Shown piece by piece: positions 34,914 through 46,581 of a DNA stretch of 64,000 nt. Position 1 is the stretch's first letter. Each line of letters begins with the position of its first letter. A program made the translations under genes and the position numbers. Location: assembly GCA_021234155.1 (NCBI GenBank), contig JAJEKV010000005.1, positions 26,812,620 to 26,876,619 on the forward strand, written 5' to 3'. This stretch comes from Isoetes taiwanensis (taxonomy: Eukaryota; Streptophyta; Lycopodiopsida; Isoetales; Isoetaceae). Under the pieces are notes generated by a model. That model had not been told where the DNA came from. It ran no database searches and worked only from the letters and a program-made list of their open reading frames with translations.

Positions 34914-37900
34914 AGCCAGCACCGAGAGTAGGGTTCAGGGGCTTTTCACACGACTAGTCTACTTTAAATGACAAAAATTAAGCATCTTGTGCTGAGCAAT
35001 TAAATGTAACAAACTTAGATTTCCTGTTTCATTACTAAAGCAGTATATCTTTTTGCAAAAAGAGAGAAATATCAAGCATGCCGTCGATATGAAACGTAAC
35101 AGGAGTTTGATATGAAATTTTCGGCCACAATAGAGGGGCCAAGTCAGAGCCATATCCCTGCATATGCCAAATTAATCTAAGCAATGAAAGCCAAGCAAAG
35201 AATTCCAAATGCTTGCTTGGCTTTCTAAATCTATGAGGAAAATGGGAAAAGAACGAAATGCATTTTGCTTGTTCCTAAATCTATGAGAAAAATGGAAAAT
35301 GAACGAAACTGCATTTATGTCTTGCCTCGTCAACATAACAGAAGTTGGAATCCTTTATTTGTGTGAAAATACTGGTTATGGCCATCCTTGAAATTGAATT
35401 GGATGCCGTTCTATAGACTCACATAAGAATCGGTGAAGAATTGCTACAGAGAGATCCGCTGCACGCTGCTAAAGACTGTTGCAGATGCTATTTTATGGAT
35501 GTTGCTAGCAATGGAACAATGGAGAGCCAGCTTTGATGAAGTCCAGTCCAACAGTTATGCCTTCATAGCAAAGGCTTCCATCTGGACTGGGCAGCATGCC
35601 ATTGTTAATTTGGTGTCAACTTTCCTCAAGCTAGAGATTCTGAAAAAAATCTATATGAATTGGCCAGTTCTCTAAAAACACAATCTAATAGAGGACTCAC
35701 AAATGGAAGAGTCCATTGATCAAATGAAAGAAAATTCAGTTATGTGCAGTTCGCATGGGAGGATCAATTTGAACTTAATTCAAAGCTTTTGGGATCAATT
35801 TCTCAAATTTAATTCAAAGCTTTTGCAGTAATATAGAGGCCAAAAAATGCAATTTATGAAAGGATTATGAACAGACAATTTAAGTTGTTAAGTTGTGTAT
35901 TACCTGATGGAGAAAATAGGCTGGCCATATCAATCTTTGGAGCAATACTTATGAAAGCAAACGTTGGATCACAGCTTCTTGGAAAATTAGAAAAACTTAA
36001 TGTAAATCATGCCACGATCTACAATAGAGATCCTGTGTACCTGTAGATTCAAAATATTGGGGATCAAGAAAAATACCATGCTAGTTTTGTCATTCCCATT
36101 CCCCCTCAAATGTGGGAAAAACGTACTCCAAAATGACTGCAGACAGATCTCCGGCTGTGCCTTACTCCTTCTCCGTAGTTGAAACAGACTGCCACCATAG
36201 CCACAATCTCAAGAATCGATACAACCTAAACCCATGTTCGATATCAGAGTTTTAGATTAAACCCATTCGGAATTTGCCAGCTTTTAAGCAGATCAAGAGT
36301 TGTTTGAGACAAAGAAATCCAAAGTTGTGGCAGAAATACATGTTTTGAGGTTTAAGCGATGAGCAAAATAGAAAACAAAGTTTATCTGGAACAAAGTTTA
36401 CCTGCATAAGATACTTGAGAAGAATTGAAATCGTCAAATCGGAATTTTTTCCAGCATATTATAAACTCAAAGATAAGTGGTAAATGCCTTCATGATGGTT
36501 ACTTATACCAGATCTCTCCCTCAGATTACAAAGCTGTGGGGCTTGCATAAAGGTAGATTTCCAAATTCCTGGTTAAAAAATACAAAGTAAGGAAGCAGCC
36601 TTATCGTTATCATAATGCAAAGCATTTTACCTGAAATTCTAGCTCATTGAAGCTCCAGATCGTTGCTATGTGGGATCTAGCAATGCCAAGCAAGCAACGG
36701 AATCAGGTTAGGAGCTTCCGTAACTACCATAGCAGAGGAAAGGCATAGAATAAAAAAAACCTATAAGAAAAGATCAAACATTAAAGCCAAAGGAAAAACC
36801 CAGACTTTCAAGTAAATTTAAATAACAGATCTTATGTGCATGAATGAACTGTTAAATGATTAAGACCAAAGCTTTTCGGTTTGAGTGCCCTCACCAAAAC
36901 AGAGATGAAACTTTGCACAAAAAGACGGATTTGTGGATTTGAATGCCCCACAAAAGCAAGAATGCTTGCTGCACAGAACTTGTTGCAGAGATGAAACCGT
37001 GCAGAGCCCGAACTTAATGCATTCCGGCCCTGCTTCAGCAGCTCCTTTGCTTCACGAACCTCTGCTTCAGCACATGCCGTCCTACACCAAACCATCGCAC
37101 TAATACTGTAACCATTTGAGATACCCTGGAAGAGGAAAATTGCTCTTCGTATTTGTTGCCCCGTTATTTGAACATCTCCATAACATCTCCCAAATGACAT
37201 GCAATGTATTGGTATTGGTTTAGGTTGTGGCATTGCGTGGTTAGAAATTTATTCAGCTTAATATATCTGGCCCCATATTTGAGCATAGGAACTGCAAGCC
37301 TGAACTTCCAAGATACGTAGCCCTCTTTCTTCCTTCAAAAATAGAAGAGCAGTAAGAAGCTTGCTTATGTTTGCTAGATAAATCATGTGCCTCTACAAGG
37401 AGTCAAGACCAAGCAAGGGATGTATAAGGAAACTGTATGTAAAATATGATGTTTTTTATTTACACTTAGCGTGCATAGTCTGTGCTTCCAAAGCTACAGG
37501 TTTCACAATCTAGAGGTGAGAAGACTTTGCAAAGCTGTAAAAGCACATACGTCCTGGCAGTGATTTGTAAAATGTAATGTTGCTAGCATGTTGGGCATCG
37601 CCATCACATACAAAAACCAGATTACTATTACAAAATTGTACTTAATGGTTGCAGAACAATTAGCCATACCAAACAACATAGAAGATGCAAGCTATGCCGC
37701 TACAGCTATAATCACACCTGATAAATCTAATTTGGATTAAGACAAAGTCGAATGCTCTAGATGCTTGGGGACTAGAAGTTAATTGACAAAAGTGGCAGAG
37801 GTTGGACAGTTAAAGTAGAGGCGTTCATTTTCTTTCTTTGTATGTATTTGTTGTAAGACAATTGAAAGCTCTAGATGCATTTATCTATTAACTTTGCTTC

Positions 37901-38900
37901 TGTACATCAATTTTATTTGATGTTTTACAAACATTATGTTGGTTCCACTTTGTTGGTTCTAGATTTCATTTAGATGTTCTTGCAAATATTCCAGGTTTTA
38001 TGACTTTATAAATATTGAAAGTTAAACACATTTTTTAAGCATCTTCATTTGCTTAGCCCATTCTCGAACCAAATGTTGTAGGTTTATTCATTTAGCATAT
38101 GCCATTTGATTAAACGTAACTTAATTTAATAGTTGCACCAAAGAACATGCCCCCAAAAAAGGGAAGAGTATAAAGATATTGTTAGGTGGCAATATGTTGG
38201 ATTATAGAGTAAAGTGAAACTATTCTAAGAACTTCTACAACCACAGATTACTTTGAATGTCCCAAATTTATAGTAAGATTCTCTTTATGTGCATGGAGCA
38301 ATTCAATATGGTCTAATAAAATGTAAGCATTAATGTGTTTTGTTTTAGACATAGGGGCTCCTTCAATTCCATGTTGCTCTTTGTATCAATGAAAAAATAT
38401 TAAAATAGCATTCTACTCCTGCAATATACAAAAAAAAAACATATGTCAATGTGGCAGGTTGAATCATTCTGACCCTAAGTATTCTAGCAAACCATTTCGA
38501 CCATAACCATTCCGATGTTAAAAAATTATTCTAAAAAACCAAACCATTCTAGCATGGATTCATGATTTACCTTTCACGATGGCTCCAAGGTCAAGCGCTG
38601 CCCCCCGACTCCAAACTTCTCTCTTCACAATTTGCTACAGGTTCTAAGCAACAAATAAAAAAGTAGCTGCAAAACCGAGCAAAAGGATTAGAATAAGCTG
38701 AAGAACAAAAAAAAGAATTGAAGATGCAAAAACGTGAAAAAAAAAAGAATATGGCAAAACAGAAAAGACCTGCTCCTGCGATCTGCTCCTGAATCTGCGT
38801 TTGCCATAGAAACAATGAAAGCCGGAGCACTATCTTCGTAATGGCGGCCTTCTGTACGTTACCTATCGATTGCCCAAACAGAAACAGAAAATTTTTAGGG
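34914..38900. other. 5' flank of the aminotransferase gene, unassigned
   Basis: Presumably holds its promoter and 5' UTR; no element is certain. A minus-strand frame at 36832-37233 (133 codons, with EAEVREAKELLKQG) has no family I recognise and could be a 5' exon or chance. Short direct repeats occur at 35757-35830 (ggatcaattt ... ttaattcaaagctttt). Confidence 0.4.
35214..35318. repeat. Tandem duplication, ~52-bp unit x2
   Basis: ctaaatctatgaggaaaatg followed by a gaacgaaatgcattt block, then a second unit (ctaaatctatgagaaaaatg, gaacgaaactgcattt). Confidence 0.75.
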
Positions 38901-38934
38901 AAAATTTGTTGGACCCCGATATTCTGTTTTTTTG

Positions 38935-39345
38935 CCAGAAAATGCCTTTTCTGCTTCCAAAAGTAACGCCGAGAAAGGGCACACCAGCATCAGCAAAAAA
39001 ACCCAACTTTTTAAGTAAGTAGATGAAGCACTTGATAGAACACTCTTGACGAGATATCATGTGTCAGATTATTTGGGGGATTCGTTGTTGTTTGGGGAGG
39101 AGATTTTTGCCTCCTTGAGGTAAACCTATATATAGAACCATGTTGAGATCACTATAAATATGTAAGTGATGAACCACAATCACAAAAGTAAATCATGTCC
39201 ATTCTTGCAAGCATCAACCTGTAGCATTGTCGGAATACAGGGAGTTGCACAAATCTACTTACTTAAAAAGTTTTTGCCCATTCTCTTTCTTGCCGGTGTG
39301 CCCTTTCCGGGTGTGACTTTTGGAACACAAAAATGGGTTTTCCGG
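38935..39345. repeat. Imperfect inverted repeat, ~90-bp arms
   Basis: The left arm (about 38935-39022) and right arm (about 39255-39345) are diverged inverted copies. The innermost 16 bp (ctttttaagtaagtag / ctacttacttaaaaag, 39007-39022 and 39255-39270) are perfect. Both arms share ggtgtgccctttc and acttttggaa in sense-matched orientation. The spacer is 232 bp. Read outwards, both arms translate to a similar GVPF.GVTFG peptide, which suggests duplication of a once-coding or UTR segment, or a MITE. Confidence 0.7.
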
Positions 39346-39663
39346 CCAAAACGCTTTTTTTCGGCTATTTTTCCTCTTGCCTTCAAATCATCACAGTTAT
39401 ACGAAATCAGTGGCCTTTTTTGAACGCTCAGGCGGCTGATTTCTCGGGAGAGCACCTATCTTTGATGATGGTCCGCTGGGTTTTAATGCAGGCTGCTTCT
39501 TCTTAGGGTTTGTGGTAGAAAAGGAGAGGATCGGGCAGGGAGCCTAGAGCAACAGCAGTCGTTGGAGTATTCGGCTGCAGTCGCTGGAGTATGAGCTGGA
39601 GTATGCTCTCTGATCCAGCCTTCTTTGCCCCCATTTTTTTTTCTTGCTTACAGTCTCATGCTC

Positions 39664-39955
39664 ATTCTGTCTTAGGATTGAGAGGCATACGAATATCTTC
39701 ATTCTGTCTTAGGATTGAGAGGCATACGAATCAAAGCTCTTGGCGGCTTATTTTATCTTCACAGGCAGCTTCAGGTTTTCTTCTCATGAATCTTCTTTTC
39801 TTTCTACGAATCTCCTTGCTTGCTCGATTTGTTGATATGTCCTTGGTCTTGCTCAATCTTCCTTATTTTCAGGTTCAATCCGGCATTTACAAGGTCTTCT
39901 CAATCCGGCACTTATTTTGGTCTGCTCAATCCGGCATTTACAAGGTCTTCATGTT
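39664..39955. repeat. Two small tandem arrays
   Basis: cattctgtcttaggattgag with agaggcatacgaat is duplicated with a 37-bp period at 39664-39735. caatccggcatttacaaggt recurs three times with a ~25-bp period at 39873-39950, the middle copy altered. Together they inflate an open frame (39591-40145) that has no domain and is not reported as a gene. Confidence 0.75.
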
Positions 39956-40471
39956 TACCCTGCTTCAGTGTCTTCCTTCCCTTGGAAACAGGAGCAAGCC
40001 AAAGTGTTTTATTTATGTATACGAAAACCAGCTTTCCTGCAGTACATGTCTTCAGATTTCCGACCCATTTTGTTTTACTTATATTTTTTTTTTGCCCATT
40101 CTATCTACAGGAGTACCTCTATTCCGACTCGGGTCCTGTCCTTGACTCCTTATCAGGAGGTTTTCTAGGGCAGAAGATCCAGGGCAGGTAACAAAGGTAC
40201 AACATTTCCAAACTTGCCACATCTACTATCTCAGTTTTTTATTAACCAGGTTTACTCATCTGGCACACGGTTTCCATCAGCAGAGGAGTTTGGATCAGAG
40301 GAGTTTCAGACTCGATTTGTTGATGCTTTAAAAAATCTTCTATCTACTTGCATTGTTGGTCTTTTGTCTCTGCTCCAGGTATTGTAGTAAACTGAAGTAT
40401 GCTGGCAGCAATCTCTCATTGCATATTAAGCATTTAAACCCTCTCAATGATTTAAATACGTTGGCAGCCAG

Positions 40472-41571
40472 ATTGTCTGAAGTCTAACTGGACAGGCTGT
40501 CTGTCTGCTCTCTTGCATCACAGAGCAGAGCTTTCGGATTTGCCCTCTTTTGATTATGCAGTTACGGACCCATTTTCATTTCGGCCTGCTTTGATTGACA
40601 CATATTTCCCCTAACTAAGTTCCAGCATCTTCTCCTTCCGTTCCTTTCTTTCTTTGCTTTGTTCCCTTCTCTTATAATGATTCTGCATTAGGCTGGCCGT
40701 TACATGGTCGAATCATGGCGGGTAAAATACAGAATGCTGAAGTATTATTCATGGGTTTATGTGAGCTAATCGGCTGTGCAAAGCAACAAGGGTTTGCCCT
40801 CTTTTGATTATGCAGACCCATTTTGATTTCGGCCTGCTATGATTGACACATATTTCTCCTAACTAAGTTCCCTTATTTTTATTCACTAAGTTTCTAATAT
40901 TTCAAGTGACAAAGTTCCCCTACTAAACTTAGCTTTAAAAGATATCCATGTTGGTAGATACTTTAACCCCTAAAACTATTGTTGTGTTATTACTCTTCCA
41001 CTATTGCTTCATAACAACACAGTTTTAACCCCGTTATTTTAAGCTATATTAACTAAATAAACGTTAGCATACAATTTGAATCGAATGAACGACTTTAATA
41101 TAAACATGGGTGCATTTAACATAAACATAAAATGCCACACTTTAACATTACAACACAAAGTTAATTGAACTTTAACTTAGATCACAACAAAAAATTAAAT
41201 GAACTTTAACTTAATATCACAACACAAAGTTGAATAAACTTTAATTTGGATTATCACAACACATAAGTGAAACAAAGTAATTTGACAACATATAAGTTCT
41301 TTGATTTGAAAAGGACAAGGTCATACTGGCTTGCCAACATGGAAAATGAATTGACTTAAAATATCATTTCCATAATGCAGATGGTGGTGGTGAATGTTCC
41401 ATGGGATTCCTACCCAAAACTTGTGGCACAATTCTTTAGAGATGGACATGCCTTGCCACTATTTGACGGTGATTTTGATGCATACTTTCAATATTTAGCA
41501 GAGGTGGAGGATTGGAAGAGCGAATTGGAAGAAGCCGCATAAAGTGTTGCACTGGGGAATGATGGAATGCA
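40472..41571. repeat. Direct repeat A (~1.1 kb) left of the Helitron
   Basis: From attgtctgaagtctaactgg to ggaatgatggaatgca this segment matches 45397-46496 almost base for base (scattered substitutions only), and both copies are 1100 bp. The flanks are unrelated. Inside lie a pyrimidine-rich region (40620-40680) and the 5' part of a small open frame (MQMVVVN.PWDSYPKLVAQF) beginning at 41380. In this copy the frame meets a TAA near 41538. Confidence 0.9.
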
Positions 41572-41812
41572 AGTGAACATTAAGGCTCTGATTTGGGTTT
41601 TGAGAGTTTTTGGAGAGTGGTGTGAAACCCTAGGGTTGCTTGGAGTTGAGATACGCCCGGAGGTTAAAATTGAGCTAGATGTTGAAAATTTTGCTAGACA
41701 AATGCATGCTAGCTTTCATAAACGTGGCTTTGTGAGAGTCCATAAGTTTGTGGAGGCTATGGAAGCTACATTGTTTATGGAATACCTTATGCAACATGGG
41801 TTGGATATGTAG
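41378..41812 (+). pseudogene. Unknown small protein, copy A
   Basis: Starts at MQMVVVNVPWDSYP (about 41380) inside direct repeat A, is stopped once (EEAA*SVALG), then continues in frame past the repeat boundary with sequence absent from copy B (VNIKALIWVLRVFGEW, then EVKIELDVENFARQMHASF, ending HGLDM). I do not recognise the family. The region is acidic with a predicted helical character. The part beyond 41571 is the native or foreign continuation; which is undecided. Confidence 0.35.
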
Positions 41813-42255
41813 TGTGTGTGAATGCCTTTAAACATTCTTAAAATAAAAGACCATCTTAAAGTTGCACTTTGTTTTACACGAATTCAACTTAATTGCGTAA
41901 CAATTCAACTTAGCCATAAACATAAAATCCTTTGGCATGTGCATATTAGGGTAACAATATGTTTGTGTGCACCATTTTATTTTCCATACATGGCTATATT
42001 TCATATATTCTTATGTGCTCTCATGTTTATAGGGACGCTTTGCACTTGAACTTTGAGGGAGGAACAAGCTCTTACAGCGCTTGCGCATTTGTCAAGGGGC
42101 GGCAAAATCTTAACACATCAAAGGTCAGTCATAGGTCCTATCTTAGGTTAACTATCTTAGGTTAATAATTGTGTGCTTATAGTTGTTAGCTTTATTGTTG
42201 AATACTTAATCGATTTAGGGTTCCTTGCAATCATCTAAATTGTATAGATTGCAAC

Positions 42256-43150
42256 ATATTAGGATTTGTATGGGGAAGGCCCGTCAAAAAACACCACCTA
42301 TTGTGGCCAACAACCCCTCATACATGACGCCCGTCAATGAAAGCAAGTCTGGTAGAAAGAGACGACTGGCACGCAAACGGGCTGCAAAGGCTAGAGCTTT
42401 GAAACTAGAATTTAACATGGAAGTGAGAGAGAGAGAGATCATGATGGTCCTTCATCTGATATTGTTCCAATGGAGGGCCAGTCAGTTCAAACATCTTTTG
42501 CCTCTACATCAGTCACGCCACAAGCTGTACGAGCAGTGCCAGAGTCCCCTGTGACTACTGAGGTTGAGATGCAACCGGTAAGACACCGACATCTAAATGA
42601 TAGGGTTATAGAAAGAACTATTGCACATAGTGTGGGTTCATCCTTCATCACATCAGAAGTTATTGGTATTATGATGCAGTTGTTTCCCACAATAGATGAA
42701 CAAGCAGGTGATCGGGTGATGTTGCCTGAATCTACAAGCGTGAATGCTCATGGATTTAGCACACCATCTCAGGCCGAACTTATTGAAATATCACATCAAA
42801 TAACACCACCTATAATTGAAATATCACATCAAATAACACCACCTATAATAGTGAATAACCCCTCCTACATGACACCTGAGAATGAAAGCAATAGTCAGAG
42901 AAAGAAACGCTTGCGGCGCAGAAGAATGGCCAAAAAGAGAGCTTTGGACTCACAATGTCGTGTTGATAAAGATATAGAAATGACAAATATTGGACAAGTG
43001 TCTGCAGCAGTAGCAGATGCTAATGTTGACCAATTATCAAGCTTAATGCATAACCCCTCTTATATGACACCTGAAGGTGAAAGCAATAGTCAAAGGAGAA
43101 GGCGGCTCGATCGCGTAAGGCGTGCAAAGCATACAGCTGTGAGGTTGGAT
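42256..43150 (+). repeat. Three copies of a NPSYMTP-basic peptide motif in the Helitron N-terminus
   Basis: The peptide pattern NPSYMTP-x-x-ES-x-S-x-RKRRL followed by a basic helix (R.RAAK.RAL) occurs at about 42307-42400, 42858-42950 and 43050-43145. The first is in a different frame from the rest. Between copies one and two the 33-bp block for IEISHQITPPI is tandemly duplicated (about 42784-42850). The likely role is DNA or RNA binding or nuclear import; this is inference. Confidence 0.8.
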
Positions 43151-45395
43151 TACACTACTCCTATTGGTCCTAGAGAACGTCCTGCTGGTAAAAGCGGTTT
43201 CAATAAGATAGCATGGACGTGGATTTTACCTCCTCATCATGAGTTTGGCAACATGCATTATAGATGTTTGTATTGTGGGGCTATGCGATGGATAGAAGAG
43301 CTCTCAGTTAAAAAGAAATGTCGGGCATGTGAAAATGGAAAGGTTCAACTACCATTGATTCCTGAACCACCACAGGCATTATTTGACCTATATACGAGAA
43401 CAGATAGTGTAGGTGATCACTTTCGCACAAACATCAGAAAGTACAATAATATATTCTCATTTGCCTCAGTGGGCGTGAAAATTGATGAGGCGCTGGCAAA
43501 TGCTATTGGTGGGGCCTATACCTTTAGGGTCAATGGCCGCATGTGCCATAAGATGGGAACGCTATTGCCACTGCAAGGCCATCAAGAGCATGCAAAATTC
43601 GCACAAATATACATCATGGATGGTGATGACATGCAAGTTGAACGTAGGATGTCTATTTTTGATGGATTGAAACAAGAAATAGTTGTGCGATTCATGTGCC
43701 CTTATGACAGAGCACAATCCATTTGTTAGCATATTTTTGAGTGCGGCACAAATTATGCGTAATCATCCAACCATGGATATCCGTTTGCGTATACCTTCTT
43801 GCAACGTGCAAAATCCTGTGAGGAGGCAATATAATGCTCCAACCGCAAAATGAGGTGGTCATCTTAATGCCTATTGATGATAAGCCCGAGGATGGTCGAG
43901 AGATATTATTATACACTCTAAGGATAGTGGCTTGAAACTTATAGATGTATATCACTTTCGAGATATGACCCATTGCACTTTGTGTTGCTTCTTCCCTACT
44001 ACATGCATGATGGATGGCATTTTAAAATACCTCATGGACGGAGTGGTGCAAAGGAAGTAACTATTATGGAATACTACGGATATCATCCGTTCCACGCTGA
44101 CGATGGACATGCATCCACCCTTCACATGGCTGGCCGGTTGTTTCAAGAATACATTTGTGATATGTTTGCGAAGATGGGACAAGAAAGGCTACAATTCATT
44201 GTGTTGAATCAACACACCATTCGAAAAGACATGTTGCAGGATGTTATGGACTTTGAAGGAGATGATGCAAGTGCTATTGGCTGAAAAGTTGTGTTACCAT
44301 CCTCACATGTAGGAGGTCCGAGATACATGACCCAACGGTATCAGGATGCCATGTCTATTGTTCGCGAACATGGCAGGCCGGACCTCTTTATAACCATGAC
44401 CGCCAATGCGAATTGGGAAGAGATTAGGAGGGAATTATTATATGGCCAATCGCCAAATGATCGACCAGAGTTAGTAGCCAGAGTATTCCATCTGAAAGTA
44501 AAGGAGTTGATAGATCTGATAACTAATCATGGTATATTCGGCCGCATAATCGCAAAAGTCTATGTTATTGAGTTCCAAAAGAGAGGCTTGCCACATGTAC
44601 ATTTGTTGACTATGTTGGATCAGGCCGACAAGCCCTTCACAGCCGAAGAGATTGATCAAATCATTTGTGCTGAAATGCCAGATAAGGATGCATATCCCGA
44701 ATTATATGAGGTTGTCACCCGTAATATGATGCATGGGCCATGTGGTACTGGATATCCGAATAGTCCGTGTATGCAGGATGGTAAATGTACAAAACGTTAT
44801 CCACGTGCATTTTCAGATGAGACGACAGTTGTTGACGGATATCCATTGTACCGAAGAAGGGATGATGGTCGAAAGGTGAAAAAAGGGGATATACATTTAG
44901 ACAACAGATGGGTCGTGCCATACAATCCGTGGCTGACATCCTACTTCAAGTGCCATATCAATGTTGAGGTATGTGCTGCTGTAAAGGCCGTTAAATATCT
45001 ATACAAGTATGTCTACAAAGGGCCGGATATGATCAATGTGAACTTAGAGGCAGCGAGTGATGGTGCAACTACTAGCAGGGCAACCACCATAAACCATGAT
45101 GAGGTTGGGCAATACTTAAATGCACGCTATTTTTCAGCTTCTGAAGCATCGTGGAGAATCCTCTCATATGATATACAGCAACAGTTTCCCCAAGTCACTA
45201 GATTGACTGTGCATCTCCCAATGCAACAAGATGTATACTATCGAGAAGGTATGAGCGTGGACGATAAGAAGTAAGAATAACGGAACAACGTTGACAGCTT
45301 TCTTCGAGATGAATGCATCTGGAAATAGAGAGGCTACTCAATTGCTCTACCACGATTTTCCTAAAAAGTTTACCTATGATAAACTCAGTAGGACA
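42470..45395 (+). pseudogene. Helitron Rep/helicase polyprotein, truncated
   Basis: Most of the text is in one frame (42470-45274), interrupted by stops at 43727 and 44282 and by a stretch at 43725-43960 with compensating shifts. Domains: a basic N-terminal region; a Cys-rich finger (CLYCGAMRW ... CRACENGKVQLP); the Helitron-like N domain (RTDSVGDHFR, FSFASVGVK, GTLLP, FAQIYIMD); a VLPSSHVGGPRYMTQRYQDAM region; and the HUH nuclease with RGLPHVHLL (His-Val-His codons at 44594-44602) and the paired tyrosines in KYLYKYVYKG. These residues cleave and rejoin DNA in rolling-circle transposition. After DVYYREG a shift leads to TTLTAFFEMNASG and then the text ends at the duplicated segment. No helicase motif is present. 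Confidence 0.88.
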
Positions 45396-45396
45396 A

Positions 45397-46496
45397 ATTG
45401 TCCGAAGTCTAACTGGACAGGCTGTCTGTCTGCTCTCTTGCATCACAGAGCAGAGCTTTCGGATTTGCCCTCTTTTGATTATGCAGTTACCAACCCATTT
45501 TCATTTTGGCCTGCTTTGATTGACACATATTTCCCCTAACAAAGTTCCAGCATCTTCCCCTTCCGTTCCTTTCTTTCCTTGCTTTGTTCCCTTCTCTGAT
45601 AATGATTCTGCATTAGGCTGGCCGTTACATGGGAGAATCATGGCGGGTAAAATACAGAACGCTGAAGTATTATTCATGGGTTTATGTGAGCTAATCGGTT
45701 GTGCAAAGCAACAAGGGTTTGCCCTCTGTTGATTATACAGACCCATTTTGATTTCGGCCTGCTATGATTGACACATATTTCCCCTAACTAAGTTCCCTTA
45801 TTTTTATTCACTTAGTTTCTAATATTTCAAGTGACAAAGTTCCCCTACTAAACTTAGCTTTAAAAGATATCCATGTTGGTAGATACTTTAACCCCTAAAA
45901 CTATTGCTCTGTTATTATTCCTCCACTATTGCTTCATAACAACACAGTTTTAACCCCGTTATTTTAAGCTATATTAACTAAATAAACGTTAGCATACAAT
46001 TTGAATCGAATGAACGACTTTAACATAAACATGGGTGCATTTAACATAAACATAAAATGCCAAACTTTAACATTACAACACAAAGTTAATTGAACTTTAA
46101 CTTAGATCACAACAAAAAATTAAATGAACTTTAACTTAATATCACAACACAAAGTTGAATAAACTTTAATTTGGATTACCACAACACATAAGTGAAACAA
46201 AGTAATTTGACAACATATAAGTTCTTTGATTTGAAAAGGACAAGGTCATACTGGCTTGCCAACATGGAAAATGAATTGACTTAAAATATCATTTCCATAA
46301 TGCAGATGGTGGTGGTGAATATTCCATGGGATTCCTACCCAAAACTTGTGGCACAATTCTTTAGAGATGGACATGCCTTGCCACTATTTGACGATGATTT
46401 TGATGCATACTTTCAATATTTAGCAGAAGTGGAGAATTGGAAGAGCGAATTGGAAGAAGCCGCAGAAAGTGTTGCACTGGGGAATGATGGAATGCA
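45397..46496. repeat. Direct repeat B (~1.1 kb) right of the Helitron
   Basis: The counterpart of 40472-41571 in the same orientation. Substitutions are few (for example gttacgga / gttaccaa, tcttataatg / tctgataatg). It abuts the truncated Helitron Rep text on its left. On its right the small open frame runs on with sequence different from copy A. Confidence 0.9.
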
Positions 46497-46581
46497 TTAT
46501 GACTATGTCTTTGGGTGCGTTCTATCTGCTCTCCAAAAGCTGATTATAAATGGTGTAACTTATATGGAAGCCATTTGTTAA
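46300..46581 (+). CDS. Unknown small protein, copy B (93 aa)
   Basis: An intact open frame starting MQMVVVNIPWDSYPK, sharing its first ~65 residues with copy A and then diverging (HYDYVFGCVLSALQKLII, ending MEAIC). Acidic, no membrane segment, no known domain. An upstream splice acceptor (ataatgcag just before) is possible, so this may be an exon of a captured host gene and not a free-standing gene. Function unknown. Confidence 0.3.
   Translation: MQMVVVNIPWDSYPKLVAQFFRDGHALPLFDDDFDAYFQYLAEVENWKSELEEAAESVALGNDGMHYDYVFGCVLSALQKLIINGVTYMEAIC

Larger units (their letters stand above)
42225..45395 (+). mobile_element. Helitron, Rep-coding part
   Basis: Rolling-circle transposon coding region on the plus strand. 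It holds the N-terminal basic region, the zinc-finger-like segment, the Helitron-like N domain and the HUH Rep nuclease. The Pif1-type helicase that should follow is absent: the reading text stops where direct repeat B begins at 45397. Helitron termini (5' TC, 3' hairpin with CTRR) could not be assigned. Confidence 0.85.

Noticed and set aside
36832-37233. Minus-strand frame of 133 codons upstream of the aminotransferase gene
   Set aside because: No recognised family; cannot be separated from a 5' UTR exon or chance without cDNA, so it is not listed as a gene.
39591-40191. Open frame of 184 codons
   Set aside because: Its length comes from two small tandem arrays; the text has no domain and three frames are open at once.
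40472-46496. The 1.1-kb direct repeats as LTRs of a retrotransposon
   Set aside because: The internal region is a Helitron, no primer-binding site follows copy A, no polypurine tract precedes copy B, and the bases flanking the pair do not form a target duplication.
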